Assembly: GCF_004187715.1 (NCBI RefSeq)
Contig: NZ_QZWF01000002.1
Coordinates: 992,001-1,056,000, forward strand
DNA length: 64,000 nt
Direction: 5' to 3'
Source: Streptomyces sp. F001
Lineage (GTDB): Bacteria; Actinomycetota; Actinomycetes; Streptomycetales; Streptomycetaceae
A program made the translations under genes and the position numbers. The notes beneath the pieces were generated by a model, which saw only the letters and a program-made list of their open reading frames with translations, was not told the origin of the DNA and searched no databases. Below, piece by piece: positions 18,544 through 27,769 of this stretch; the first letter of the stretch is position 1, and every line of letters begins with the position of its first letter.

Positions 18544-18877
18544 GTGCGTCCTCCGGTCGTCCCCACCCGGCCGTCCCACGGCACCGATCGCCAGATCCAC
18601 ATTACGAAGAGCCTCCCAAGCCCCCGAAGGAAGCCGGTGGTCATGCCCCTAATCAGCGGTCTGTCGATGCCTCCGGGCCGGTGACACCACCCCCCAGGCC
18701 ATACGTTCAACAGGGGGGAGCAGTCATGCCGGACCCGGAGGCCAGGCTCCCCATTGCGGGGCCACCAAGAAGGTAAGGGGGGCCGACGTGCTTCGGCTCC
18801 CGTGCTGCTGTGCAGTGCGGGGCTGAAGGGGTGCCGTTCTCGCTCCGGCTCAGGTCACTGGATTCCGGTGGCTCTGG
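18544..18877. other. Gene-free stretch upstream of the IS110 transposase
   Basis: No convincing gene is seen in these 334 bp. They contain G/C tracts (CCACCCCCC and a GGGGGGAGCAG run near 18690-18725) and probably the noncoding end of the IS110 element. In this family that end can encode the bridge RNA. I did not fold it. Confidence 0.35.
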
Positions 18878-19816
18878 TCACCATGCGTTGATGACCGGCG
18901 CGTCGGGTTCGTGCTGCCGCCAGGCCTCATTGAGGCGCGCGAGCCGGTTGGCGGCGGCGATGCCGCGCAGGGACGCGACCTTGCCGTCGCTGACTTCGAA
19001 CGCCACGGCGCCCACGACCCGGTCGTCGACCACGGCGAGGACGGCCGGGGAGCCGTTGACCAGCGCGATGTGGAACGCGGGGGAGCCGCCGGCCAGCCGT
19101 CGCTTCGCCGGCGTGGGCTTGAAGCCTGCCCGCACGTAGGAGGCGACGCGCTCGCGCGTCTTGTACCGCAGCAGCCGCTTGCCCAGTCCGGCGCCGTCCG
19201 AGACCGCTGTCACGTCCTCGGTGAGCAGCGCCACCAGCCGTTCGGTGCGCCCCGACGTGGCGGCGGCGAGGAACTCCTCGACGATCCGGCGCGCGGACGC
19301 GGGGTCGGTCTCGCCGCCGCGGCGGCGCTCGGCGGCGACCCGGATCCGGGCCCGGTGGACATGCTGCTGGCTCGCGGACTCGGTGATGTCGAGGATCCCG
19401 GCGATCTCGGCGTGGCTGTAGGAGAAGGCCTCGCGCAGGACGTAGACGGCCCGCTCGACCGGCGAGAGGCGCTCCATCAGGGTCAGTACGGCCAAGGACA
19501 CCGATTCGCGCTGCTCGAAGGTGTCGGCAGGGCCGAGCATCGGGTCGCCCTCGAGGAGCGGCTCGGGCAGCCAGGCACCGGCCGCGCGCTCGTGGCGCGC
19601 CTGCGCCGAGCGGAGCCGGTCGAGGCAGAGATTGGTGACGACCTTGGTCAGCCACGCTTCCGGCACCTCGATGCCTTCCCGGTCTGCGGCCTGCCAGCGC
19701 AGGAACGTGTCCTGCACGGCGTCCTCGGCGTCGGCGGCCGAGCCGAGCAGACGGTATGCGAGCGAGGCCAGCCGGCTCCGGCTGGCCTCGAACCGATCGA
19801 TGGCTGCGCTGTCCAT
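18878..19816 (-). CDS. ECF41-type RNA polymerase sigma factor with SnoaL-like C-terminal domain
   Basis: A 312-residue extracytoplasmic-function sigma factor. Sigma region 2 spans about 8-75 (LAYRLLGSAADAEDAVQDTF, WLTKVVTNLCLDRLRS), region 4 about 115-165 (LSPVERAVYVLREAFSYSHA, ASQQHVHRARIRV). The remaining ~130 residues form the NTF2/SnoaL-like extension that marks ECF41 proteins and replaces a separate anti-sigma factor. It contains VSDGAGLGKRL in place of the family DGGGK motif and an AANRLARL motif near the end. It starts 10 bp after the oxidoreductase gene, in the same direction. ECF41 genes are usually linked to an oxidoreductase, epimerase or carboxymuconolactone decarboxylase gene that they control. 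Confidence 0.92.
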   Translation of the reverse strand: MDSAAIDRFEASRSRLASLAYRLLGSAADAEDAVQDTFLRWQAADREGIEVPEAWLTKVVTNLCLDRLRSAQARHERAAGAWLPEPLLEGDPMLGPADTFEQRESVSLAVLTLMERLSPVERAVYVLREAFSYSHAEIAGILDITESASQQHVHRARIRVAAERRRGGETDPASARRIVEEFLAAATSGRTERLVALLTEDVTAVSDGAGLGKRLLRYKTRERVASYVRAGFKPTPAKRRLAGGSPAFHIALVNGSPAVLAVVDDRVVGAVAFEVSDGKVASLRGIAAANRLARLNEAWRQHEPDAPVINAW

Positions 19817-19826
19817 GCGGAACAGG

Positions 19827-21017
19827 CTATGCGGCGACCCTCACACCGGCCCGGTCCGGTGCGGTGGCCAGGCGGCGCTTGCGTTTCGGCATGCCGAAGG
19901 TCGGGTGGGCGATGCCCCACCCGGCCCCCTTGAGCACGCCCGACTTGAGCCGCGCGGCGGTCCGGCCGCCCAGGTACCAGGACTTCGACCGGACGTCCCC
20001 GTCCACCATCTGGAAGATCGCGTCCCGCCGCCCGAGGCTGATGTGGTTGCCGTGGTACTTCAGCCCGGTGGTCGGGACCTTGCTGCCCGTCAGGCGCGCG
20101 ATGATCGCGGCGGTCGCCTGCATGTTGGTGTAGCCGGCCGAGGCGCAGGACATCGGCAGCGGCTGGCCGTTCTCGCCGATCGCGTAGGCGCAGTCACCGG
20201 CGGCGTAGACGTCCGGGTGCGAGACCGAGCGCATGGTGCGGTCGACGACGATCTGGCCGGTCTCGGCGACCTCCAGGCCGCTGGCGGCCGCGATGGGGTG
20301 CACGGCGAACCCGGCCGACCACACGGTCACGTCGGCCGGGATGGACCTACCGTCGGCGGCGATCGCCCGTGTCGGCTCGACGGCTTCGATGCCGGTGTGC
20401 TCGTGGACGGTGATGCCGAGCCGGTCGAAGGCCTGGCGCAGGTGACGGCGGGCCTTCGGGGAGAGCCAGGCGCCCAGCTCGCCGCGGGCGGCGAGTGCGA
20501 CCGAGAGGTCGGGCCGGGACTCGGCGAACTCGGTGGCGGTCTCGATGCCGGTCAGCCCCTCACCGACGACCAGCACGGTGCCGCCCTCGCCCAGGCCGGC
20601 CAGGCGCTCGCGCAGACGCAGCGCCGAGGACCGGCCGGTCACATCGAAGGCGTACTCGGCCACGCCGGGGACGCCATGATGGGCTACGGAGCTGCCGAGC
20701 GCGTAGAGAAGCGTGTCGTACGCGAGTTCGCCGTCGCCGTCCTCGCCGGTCACGGCGACGGTCCTGCGCTCGGGGCCGACGCCGGTGACGCGTGCCAGGC
20801 GCAGCCGCACCCCGGTGCCCCCGAATACGTCGGCGAGCTTGCGGAACGCGAGGTGCTGGCCGATCGCGAGCTGGTGGAGCCGCATCCGCTCGACGAAGTC
20901 GGGCTCGGCGTTGACGACGGTGATCTCGGTGTCGGCGGGGGAGAGCCGGCGGGCCAGGTTTCCGGCGGCGAAGGTCCCGGCGTATCCGGCGCCGAGTACG
21001 ACGATGCGGTGCTTCAT
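19827..21017 (-). CDS. NAD(P)/FAD-dependent oxidoreductase (NDH-2-like)
   Basis: A 396-residue pyridine-nucleotide-disulfide-type oxidoreductase. The FAD motif is VVLGAGYAGTFAAGNLA at the N-terminus; the NAD(P) motif is VLVVGEGLTGIETATEFAE near residue 155. VYAAGDCAYA marks the second FAD contact. There is no redox-active CxxC, which fits type II NADH dehydrogenases. ATG 21017 is set by AGGAG 8 bases upstream. Its C-terminus is basic (MPKRKRRLATAP), which could favour membrane association. It forms an operon with the ECF41 sigma gene, and a perfect inverted repeat lies directly before its ribosome-binding site. Confidence 0.9.
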   Translation of the reverse strand: MKHRIVVLGAGYAGTFAAGNLARRLSPADTEITVVNAEPDFVERMRLHQLAIGQHLAFRKLADVFGGTGVRLRLARVTGVGPERRTVAVTGEDGDGELAYDTLLYALGSSVAHHGVPGVAEYAFDVTGRSSALRLRERLAGLGEGGTVLVVGEGLTGIETATEFAESRPDLSVALAARGELGAWLSPKARRHLRQAFDRLGITVHEHTGIEAVEPTRAIAADGRSIPADVTVWSAGFAVHPIAAASGLEVAETGQIVVDRTMRSVSHPDVYAAGDCAYAIGENGQPLPMSCASAGYTNMQATAAIIARLTGSKVPTTGLKYHGNHISLGRRDAIFQMVDGDVRSKSWYLGGRTAARLKSGVLKGAGWGIAHPTFGMPKRKRRLATAPDRAGVRVAA

Positions 21018-21029
21018 GGCGTTGCTCCT

Positions 21030-21058
21030 GTCTCGTTCGCGTGCCCCTTGAACGAGAC
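21030..21058. promoter_or_regulatory. Perfect 9-bp inverted repeat upstream of the oxidoreductase gene
   Basis: GTCTCGTTC (21030-21038) and GAACGAGAC (21050-21058) are perfect reverse complements around an 11-base spacer, 13-41 bases before the start codon. It could be an operator or an RNA hairpin in the leader. I see no obvious match to the published ECF41 promoter pattern at normal spacing. Confidence 0.6.
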
Positions 21059-21266
21059 GGCGCCCCGATTGCTGACAGGAGCCGGGTGTGACGCGGGTCA
21101 CCGAACTAAGATGAGCGGCTGAGCCTCCGACAGGCGCCTGGGCCTGTCTTGGGCAGTCGAAACGGGGCGCTGGCCAACTACGGATCGAGATGGCTGTCCC
21201 GTGCCACTGAACTTTGACTGGTTGCCACCGAAGATTGACCGCCACGGAAACGGCATGGCAGGACAG

Positions 21267-21674
21267 TCAGCCGAGCCACTGCTTCCAGCGGGCACGGGGC
21301 GGATCGCAGTGGCCTGAGTCAACGGCCTGCTTGTATGCGCGATCGGCAAGTTCCTTGTCCGACCACACTCGGCCGTTCACGTCGGGAAGCGTGTGCCCGT
21401 TGCCGTCGGTGAGCTTGGAGATGCCGACGACGCAGTCTGGGCGCACGGTTTGTGCTGCACACCAACCCAGGATCACAACGGCCAGGGCAGCAACTGCGCA
21501 GGCGATGACGAGCAACTGCCGCGGGTTGCCGGCTCTGGGCGAGATCACCGACGCATCGTACTCAGTGGAACTGCCCAGTGGCTCACGAGCCTGCCTGACG
21601 TGTGCGCTCAGCCTTTGGTGACACGGACTCTGAAGTTTCCCCAAGGCCGGGTAGTTAGCGTTTTCGCAGGTCAC
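21267..21674 (-). CDS. Hypothetical single-pass membrane protein, 5' end altered by IS
   Basis: The frame codes a short cytoplasmic segment, one membrane helix (QLLVIACAVAALAVVILGW) and an outside domain of ~60 residues with WSDKELADRAYKQAV. The only in-frame start (GTG 21674) lies inside the inverted repeat of the IS4 element, and the first ~15 residues (MTCENANYPAL) are IS-coded. So the native N-terminus was probably lost on insertion. No family recognised. Whether it is expressed from the IS end is unknown. Confidence 0.45.
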   Translation of the reverse strand: MTCENANYPALGKLQSPCHQRLSAHVRQAREPLGSSTEYDASVISPRAGNPRQLLVIACAVAALAVVILGWCAAQTVRPDCVVGISKLTDGNGHTLPDVNGRVWSDKELADRAYKQAVDSGHCDPPRARWKQWLG

Positions 21675-23421
21675 GCAAGGGGGCCGTTTCCCGCGTGACT
21701 GCCGCGTAGCGCCCGGTGCGGACCCTCTTGATCATTCCCTTCTCGGTCCAGCGGGCGAGTTGTCGATAGGTGGCGACGAGGGTGGCGTCGCCGAGGAGTT
21801 CGGCGATCTCCCTTGAGCGCCATAGCCGTTCGGGTTCTGCCTGCAGGATGGCCAGGACACGTGTCATGCGGTTGCTGCTCTGGCCGGGGCCGACGTACTG
21901 GGGGACCGTGGTCGTGGGCAGTGCGGGCTCCGGCGCCGGCGGCGGCAGGAGAGTGATCACCGTCGAGGTCACGGTCTTGCTGGCGTCGGGGCGGCCGTCC
22001 AGTTTCCTTTCCGCGTAGCGGGAGATGGGGGACTTCACCTTGCGGGTGCTGACGCGGCCCCGGCGTGCGGGCGATAGCGCCGACAGGACGCGTCGGCCGA
22101 TCTCCCCGGTGCCCTGCTCGAAGACTCCTTCCGCGCATACCAGCAGGTCACGGGCGGTCTGGAGGGCGACGGTGAACCCGCAGCGGTCGGGATCGGTGCC
22201 TGGCTGGGACTCCGCCGCCTGGACCATGGTGCGTCGCAGAACCTGGTAGAGGGCGAGCACGGCCCACACCTCCTGCTCGACGCCGGCCGGGTCGTGCGAG
22301 CGCAGGACACGCCCGTGCAGGATGGTGTGGCGCAAGGCGTAGTAGGCGCTCTCGTGCTCCCAGCGCTCGTGATACAGGCACACGAGGCGGTCGGCGGGGT
22401 AGCGGCGGGCGTCCAGGAGCGTGGTCACCAGACGGTAGGAGCCCTCGAAGGTGCTGCCATCGGTGCAGGTGATACTCACCTGGGCTTCGATGATGCGCAC
22501 CGGGACGCCGCCGATGACCGAGAGGTAGGAGGAGTCGGCGAGAGTTTGAAGGACTGGTGGGCGGCGGCGCTGGCGGATGCGGCCAGGACCTGTGCGCCGG
22601 TGGCGTGCGCGGCGGTGAGGAAGTCGTTGCTGTCGAAGCCCCGGTCCCACAGCACCAGCATCTCGGGGCTCAGATGGTGCAACAGCCTGGTGGCGTAGGA
22701 GGTTTCACCCTCCCGGGTGGGACCGAAGACCGCTGCGATGACGGCCCGGGTGCCGGTCTCGACCAGCGTCATCAGCTCGACCTGGGGATACCCGCCGTGG
22801 GGGCACCGCCCCAGCCAGCCCCGGTTGCGTTCGCTGTCAGGCACCTTGATCGAGCTGCAGCCGTCGAACGACACTGTCCGATACGGGCCGAACCGCACTC
22901 CCGGCATGGTTGGCCGGGCCAACGGCCCGGCCAGCACCTCGAACAACGCACGCACCGGCGCGCTGCCGAGTCGGCGGCGCAGATCACGGAGTGCCTTCGT
23001 GCTCGGGCGGACAACCGGCATCCCCGACAGGCCGGCCGTCAGCTTGGCCCAGACGAGCCGGTAGCCGACCTCGGGGAACATGCACATCGCCAGCAGGAAG
23101 TAGACCCCGACCCGCGAGGGCAGATCCCGCAGCCGCCGCTGCACGACCCTCGTCTCCGACAAGACCGCGTCGACCAGCTCGAACGGCACGATCGCCGTCA
23201 GCTCCCCCAGATGACCCGGCGCGAACCGGCCCGCGGCCACAGTGACCGTACGGGTGATGGTCGCCAGCGGCGACGGCAGGACACAATGACCGGGCAACGG
23301 AGCTCCTTCGGTAACAAGCTGTCTTGGACGACTGCCTGTACCAACGAGCTCCGTTGCTCCGTGTCAGGACTTTCTCAACTCCCTTGTGTGACCTGCGAAA
23401 ACGCTAACTACCCGGCCTTGG
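21641..23421 (-). mobile_element. IS4-family insertion sequence with 41-bp terminal inverted repeats
   Basis: The left end (21641-21681) and right end (23381-23421) are 41-bp inverted repeats with a single mismatch, both starting CCAAGGCCGGGTAGTTAGCG from the outside. The transposase gene on the minus strand fills the interior. Total about 1.78 kb. No certain target duplication could be picked out by eye. Confidence 0.82.
21655..23297 (-). pseudogene. IS4-family transposase, frameshifted
   Basis: The N-terminal half (from 23297) has the IS4 insertion domain (LPSRVGVYFLLAMCMFPEVG), the first catalytic Asp in VSFDGCSSIKVPDSERN and the second in LVLWDRGFDSNDFL. The family sequence then continues in another frame from about 22595 (RRPPVLQTLADSSYLSVIGG), including the third acidic motif YHERWEHESAYYALRH and a C-terminal HTH-like tail (SREIAELLGDATLVATYRQL). 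A one-base shift near 22560-22600 therefore splits the gene. Programmed frameshifting is possible but not usual for IS4; a mutation is simpler. The stop codon lies inside the left inverted repeat. Confidence 0.85.
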
Positions 23422-23438
23422 CCAACTATCGATCAGCG

Positions 23439-24050
23439 TCACGCTTCGGCGCATTCGTCGACGAAGGCGCAGAGCCGGCGAATCAGGCTCAGGTAGGTGG
23501 CGGGGTCCGCGGTGCGCTGCATGTGGGACGCATCCTGGAGCCATTGTTGCCACAAGCCACCCGAGCCCAGGAAACGCGCGGCTTGGTCGCCTCCGAGATT
23601 CAGGTCGATGAACACGAGAGCGCCCATGGCCACGGTCTGGTCGTATGCGAGGTCGGGGCGGCGAAGATAGCGATCAAGATAGGCGGTGAGCAGATCAGCG
23701 TCGCGCGGTGTGCCGAAACTGGCCAGGGCCACGCAATAAGCGAGCCCAGCACAGCAGACCTTGCTGGCCAGCAGGAGCTCCCCGAGGCGCTCGCGGAACT
23801 CGGTCCGGCGGGAGACGGCCACGAGCCATGCGGCAGTCCTCCGCTCCCGCCAACCGCCCTCAAGGAGGGTGGCGATCTCTTGCGCGTTGATGAGTCCCGC
23901 GTCTTCGCCGAGATCTCGCACGAATCGGTCGTACTCAGGACTTCGCATGCGCAGCAAGCTGCCGCTGAGCTTCAGATAGCGGCGCTCGGGAGTGACATAG
24001 CGGCGAACCAAGGCCAGCAGTTCGGCATCCTCGTGAGCATGGTGCATCAC
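23439..24050 (-). CDS. DUF6000 family protein
   Basis: A 203-residue cytoplasmic all-helical protein with the DUF6000 pattern: LVRRYVTPERRYLKLSGS near the N-terminus, EIATLLEGGWRERRTAAWL, then ASFGTPRDADLLTAYLDRYL and GGDQAARFLGSGGLWQQWL. Function is unknown for the family; the repeats resemble HEAT-like scaffolds. Start is GTG 24050 or the ATG one codon later; a ribosome-binding site is weak. The stop codon is 18 bp from the right end of the IS4 element, so the element inserted just behind the gene. The N-terminus is intact. Confidence 0.75.
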   Translation of the reverse strand: MMHHAHEDAELLALVRRYVTPERRYLKLSGSLLRMRSPEYDRFVRDLGEDAGLINAQEIATLLEGGWRERRTAAWLVAVSRRTEFRERLGELLLASKVCCAGLAYCVALASFGTPRDADLLTAYLDRYLRRPDLAYDQTVAMGALVFIDLNLGGDQAARFLGSGGLWQQWLQDASHMQRTADPATYLSLIRRLCAFVDECAEA

Positions 24051-24236
24051 AGGTCCGATCCTGGCTCGCTGGTGCGCAACACGGCCAGCCCTTTTTGACG
24101 TTACGCCGCTCGCCCGCGGGAAGGGGTGACAACTGCTGTGCCGCCCGCGTTGCGGTGCCAAGCAGCTTGCCCCGCGGGTGACACACACGGTGCCTTGCTC
24201 GTGGGAGATCGCAGGTCGAGACAACCCGCGGGTGAC

Positions 24237-24673
24237 AACTGCCGCGCGTTGGCACACCGGGAATGGAAGCGGATACTGCGCCGGCATCCCTTCCGGCAGC
24301 AGCTGTGGCTGTACTACCTGGCAGAGCGCGACGGGGACTTCCAGGTCCTGCGCGTGTGCGACCGGACAGGCTGGGATGCGGCGGTGCTGTCGTGGCAACA
24401 CCTGCTCTGCATGCCGGCGCGGCCACATCGCGAAGATCTCCATCGCGGACCACTGGCAGCGCCAGGGCCTGGGACGGCTCCTGGTGCTGCGCGCGATGCT
24501 GAGGAGCGGAGGACTACCATTGGACGACGACCGGCCAGTCACCCGAGGCCCAGCGCTTCTTCCCCGTCTTCGCAAGAGAGACCGGCGCCGCCTTCACCCC
24601 GCGGGAGTCCGTCTGCGACCACATGAAAGACGCCGACTACGGCCATCCGAAACCCCGGTTGGAGCCCCACTGA
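24237..24673 (+). pseudogene. GNAT-family acetyltransferase remnant, frameshifted
   Basis: Pieces of one protein appear in all three plus frames in sequence order: HREWKRILRRHPFRQQLWLY to AAVLSWQHLLCMP, then HIAKISIADHWQRQGLGRLL (the acetyl-CoA-binding motif Q-x-x-G-x-G/A), then SPEAQRFFPVFARETGAAF to PRLEPH and a stop at 24671. At least two frameshifts break it. No start codon is assigned. The 190 bp before it (24051-24236) carry a GCGGGTGACA motif twice and no gene. Confidence 0.6.
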
Positions 24674-24782
24674 CCCGCGCCCGGCAGGCCTGCGGGATCC
24701 GAGACCATCTTTCGTCCAGACGGAGCGCCCCAGGACCGGTGGGCGCTACCGTGAATCCCAACAGGAGAGCAGGAGTGCCACG

Positions 24783-25019
24783 ATGAGCGAGCATGACCCC
24801 CTGCAGCCGGCACCGGGCCGTGAGCCGCTGACCCCTGAGGGAGCGGACGCGCTGCGCGCGTACGCCGCACGCAAGCGTGAGCAGGCCGACCAGGTCGCCG
24901 CCGTCCTCGAGGACATCGCTGCCAACGGCCTGCCCGCTATCGAGGACTGCGTGCCCTGGGAGGAATTGCGCGAGGCCAAGCTCGCCCAGCTGCAGACCCG
25001 GCGTGGGCACGTCGCCTGA
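24783..25019 (+). CDS. Putative antitoxin of a RelE-type toxin-antitoxin pair
   Basis: A 78-residue acidic, helical protein (LTPEGADALRAYAARKREQA, AAVLEDIAANGLPAIED). Its stop codon overlaps the start of the RelE-like gene by one base (TGATG), the usual tight coupling of antitoxin then toxin. AGGAG lies 8-12 bases before the ATG. I cannot place it in a named antitoxin family by eye; a DNA-binding N-terminus is not obvious. The role rests mainly on gene order and size. Confidence 0.65.
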   Translation: MSEHDPLQPAPGREPLTPEGADALRAYAARKREQADQVAAVLEDIAANGLPAIEDCVPWEELREAKLAQLQTRRGHVA

Positions 25020-25282
25020 TGCCCAAGCACGCCTCCGGCCGCGCGCGGATCTTCTTCACGGACTCCGCCGCCAAGCAGATCGAAGCCATCATCGACGAAG
25101 CTGAGATCCACGCCCTGGACCGCGCCCTGACCGCGCTGTCCGTCGCCCCCGACCTCGGCAGCCCGATTCCCGGCTCCCACCCCGAGCTGCGCGAGTACGC
25201 GGACGCCGTCGACGACGTCCGCGTCATCTATTACGTCACCGCCCTGCGCACCGTGGTCGTCGTCGCCTATGTGGAGGCCTGA
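25019..25282 (+). CDS. RelE/ParE-family toxin-like protein
   Basis: An 87-residue protein with the RelE/ParE fold pattern: RARIFFTDSAAKQIEAIID (first strand and helix), a central helix, LGSPIPGSHPELREYADAVD, and the terminal strands VRVIYYVTALRTVVVVAYVE. RelE toxins cleave mRNA on the ribosome; ParE types poison gyrase; the catalytic residues cannot be assigned confidently here. It is translationally coupled to the upstream antitoxin and followed at once by a strong hairpin. The stretch downstream is IS debris, as common around such modules. Confidence 0.72.
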   Translation: MPKHASGRARIFFTDSAAKQIEAIIDEAEIHALDRALTALSVAPDLGSPIPGSHPELREYADAVDDVRVIYYVTALRTVVVVAYVEA

Positions 25283-25295
25283 GACCACATAGCGC

Positions 25296-25328
25296 CCCGT
25301 CCTCGGACTACCAGCTGCCGAGGACGGG
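25296..25328 (+). terminator. Terminator-like hairpin after the toxin gene
   Basis: CCCGTCCTCGG (25296-25306) and CCGAGGACGGG (25318-25328) are perfect 11-bp arms around an 11-base loop, 13 bases after the toxin stop. There is no U-run, as is usual for streptomycete terminators. Confidence 0.72.
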
Positions 25329-25604
25329 ATGACGATCGTGTCCGGCGGCAGATTGGCGAGGCTCCTCCGGTCGTTCGGCGTACTCCGTGCATCCGGACGA
25401 CCCCGCCAGCATGGTCCTACTCAGCGATACCCGTGGGCTCGTAGCTCCTCATCAGTGGTCGAGTCGTCGTGCGGTCCCGGGCGGCCAGGTGTCACAGGAA
25501 CCATCGAAGGCAACCACCCCCAAGCCATACCCGGGGCTACTGGATCCTCCGAACCGGACGACAGCCCATCCGACCCATCAACAACGTAGGACCACCCCCA
25601 GATC

Positions 25605-25949
25605 ATGGTCAGCTGGCCGCACCCGGGCCGGTTCCGGTCCGAAGCCGCTTTCGCCTCCTTTGCCGGAGTCTCACCGATACCCGCATCCCCAGGGTTCACC
25701 AACCGGCACCGGATCAACCGCAGCGGCGACCGGCAGCTCAACCGGGCCCTGCACACCATCACCCTGATCCGGATGCGGCTCGACCCGGCCACGAAGACCT
25801 ACGCCGCCCGCAGAATCGCCGAGGGCAAGACCTCCCGCGACGCACAACCCTGCCTCAAGCGAACCATCTGCCGACAGCTCTTCAAGATCCTCGAACGCTC
25901 CGACCGCACCAGCGGAAGGAACCTCGAAGATCTTCCTCAAGCGGCTTGA
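25605..25949 (+). pseudogene. IS110-family transposase, C-terminal remnant
   Basis: About 110 residues match the C-terminal end of IS110/IS116 transposases: FRSEAAFASFAGVSPIPASP, then SGDRQLNRALHTITLIRMR and the tail EGKTSRDAQPCLKRTICRQL. The catalytic N-terminal domain is missing. The 300 bases before it (25329-25604) hold no recognisable gene and may be degraded IS sequence. It is a different IS110 subtype from the full-length gene at 17338-18543. Confidence 0.75.
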
Positions 25950-26014
25950 CGCGATATAGCAGCCTCGGGGGCAGCTTGTTCAGGTGCGGCGGCAGGGCCT
26001 GGAGGTGTGTCCTG

Positions 26015-27559
26015 TCACTGGCTGCTCCGTGCGCTGGAGGGCTGGAGGAGCTGGTCGACGGGTGCGTAGTCGTCGGTGAGCAGTTGGGCATCGCCGGTCC
26101 AGGAGGTGAGGTCGTCGCCGGTGGCGATCTTCCAGCCGGTTTGCCGGGCGTCCAGCGCTTCCTGGGTCGCGCGTAGGTCGACCGGCCGGTCGGAGGCGAG
26201 CACCACCAGATTGCCGCCCTCGGCGGCGGCGGTCGGGTCGAGGCCGATATCGGTGGGTTCGCCGACGAGGACGACGTGCTCGAAGGCCTCGCTGAGGGTG
26301 GCTACTTCGGCACGCGCGAAGGCCATATCACCGTGATCGATGAGGTTGGCAACGTACAGGCCGTCCTCGTTGAGCACCCGCCGTACGTCAGTCATCGCTT
26401 CCACCGTGGTGAGGTGCCACGGCACGCTGACGCCCCCGAAGGCGTCGCCGACGACGAGGTCACGACTGCCGGTGTCCAGTCGCCGCAGGCCGAGCCTGCC
26501 GTCCTCGGCGCGTACGTCGATATCGGCTTGTGATCCCAGACCGAGTTGGTCGCGGTTGATGCGCACGACCCCGCTGTCGATCTCGGATACAAGGCTGCGC
26601 GTCCCGGGCCGCGTGGCCGCGAGGTAACGGGGAAACGTGAGCCCGCCGCCGCCCAGGTGGTAGGCAGCAAGTGGCTCACCTTGGGGAAAGGCGGCATCGA
26701 CCATCGACGCGATGGCGCGCACATACGTGAACTCCAGGAAGGTCGGGTCGTCGATGTCGACGTAGGAGTGCCGCAAGCCGTCCAGAACGAGGGTGCGGCC
26801 GCCGCCCCGGTCGGGGTCTGCGACGAGCCGTGCGCAGTGGTACTTGGTCTCCGTGTCGCAGCCACCGGGTGCGACCATGGCGGCGAGGCCGCCGGCAATG
26901 ATCACGAGTGTCAGGGCCGGGACGCTGCTCCACCCGCGCGTGCGCCACTCGACCAGCGCCGAGCCGACGACCAGCAGTGTTCCGAGGCCGATCAGGATGC
27001 CGCTGACCGGCAACCGCGATACGAGGACGAAGCCGGTGAGGACGGTGCCGACGATGGCGCCGACGGTGCCGACGCCGGACAGCCGGCCGACAACCGTTCC
27101 GGTCTCGGCGAGGCTGGTGAGACGCAATTTGGTCACGATCGGCGTCACCGCAGAGAGCAGCGCGCCCGGCACGAGGATGGTCAGCGACGCGATCAACAAG
27201 AGCATCGCTGGTGCCCACTCCGCAGTGGTGCGCAGCACGGCAGGAGTGAGCGCCACGACCGCTCCCGACACCCCGAGCGAGGGGCCTAAGAGCCGGCGTG
27301 GATTGACCTGGTCGGCGATGCGCCCACCCAGCCAGGAGCCGAGGGCGATCGCGGTGAGGGCGATGCCGATCACCATGGTGCTGGTCTCGAGGGTGAGGCC
27401 GAGGTAGGGAGCCAGCAGCCGCAAAGCGACGATCTCGACCACCAGGACTGCGGCCGAGGACCCGAACACCAGCACGGCAGCGACACGGGAACCCAAACCG
27501 TAGTTGCCAGGCGTGCCCTCGGCGACAGGCGAGGAAGACGATCCGGTCACGGGTGACAT
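26015..27559 (-). CDS. Fused membrane domain/spermidine synthase-like protein
   Basis: A 514-residue protein. Residues about 25-235 form some seven hydrophobic segments (VLVFGSSAAVLVVEIVALRL, VIGIALTAIALGSWLGG and others). Residues about 245-510 are a methyltransferase-fold domain like spermidine synthase, with HLGGGGLTFPRYLAA, SEIDSGVV, AEDGRLGLRR and VVGDAFGGVSVPWHL. Such fusions are common in actinobacteria; true polyamine synthesis is doubtful and the physiological substrate is unknown. ATG 27559 has only a close AGG; an internal GTG at the fourth codon is an alternative. It is a stand-alone gene with transposon remnants on both sides. Confidence 0.83.
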   Translation of the reverse strand: MSPVTGSSSSPVAEGTPGNYGLGSRVAAVLVFGSSAAVLVVEIVALRLLAPYLGLTLETSTMVIGIALTAIALGSWLGGRIADQVNPRRLLGPSLGVSGAVVALTPAVLRTTAEWAPAMLLLIASLTILVPGALLSAVTPIVTKLRLTSLAETGTVVGRLSGVGTVGAIVGTVLTGFVLVSRLPVSGILIGLGTLLVVGSALVEWRTRGWSSVPALTLVIIAGGLAAMVAPGGCDTETKYHCARLVADPDRGGGRTLVLDGLRHSYVDIDDPTFLEFTYVRAIASMVDAAFPQGEPLAAYHLGGGGLTFPRYLAATRPGTRSLVSEIDSGVVRINRDQLGLGSQADIDVRAEDGRLGLRRLDTGSRDLVVGDAFGGVSVPWHLTTVEAMTDVRRVLNEDGLYVANLIDHGDMAFARAEVATLSEAFEHVVLVGEPTDIGLDPTAAAEGGNLVVLASDRPVDLRATQEALDARQTGWKIATGDDLTSWTGDAQLLTDDYAPVDQLLQPSSARSSQ

Positions 27560-27769
27560 CCTTGCATGCGACTCATCGAGGCGAGGTCAGTCGTTCCCGA
27601 TGAGACCGGCTGAGGCGGCGGCGCGCTACAGCTGCATACGGCCTGCCGTGTGCTTCTGCTGGATCTCCCGGAACTCCGCTTCACTGATCTTCCGCCACGT
27701 GGCCGTGTGTTGAGCAGCCACGTGGGGAGTGGTGGTCGCTGTGATGATGTCCGTCTTCGGCCACCTCCA

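Noticed and set aside
22476..23297. The two IS4 transposase frames as separate functional genes
   Set aside because: Together they carry one set of catalytic acidic motifs in order; separate genes would each be incomplete.
24051..24236. Repeated GCGGGTGACA motif as an operator or iteron set
   Set aside because: Only two clear copies, irregularly spaced, next to a decayed acetyltransferase gene; not enough to support a function.
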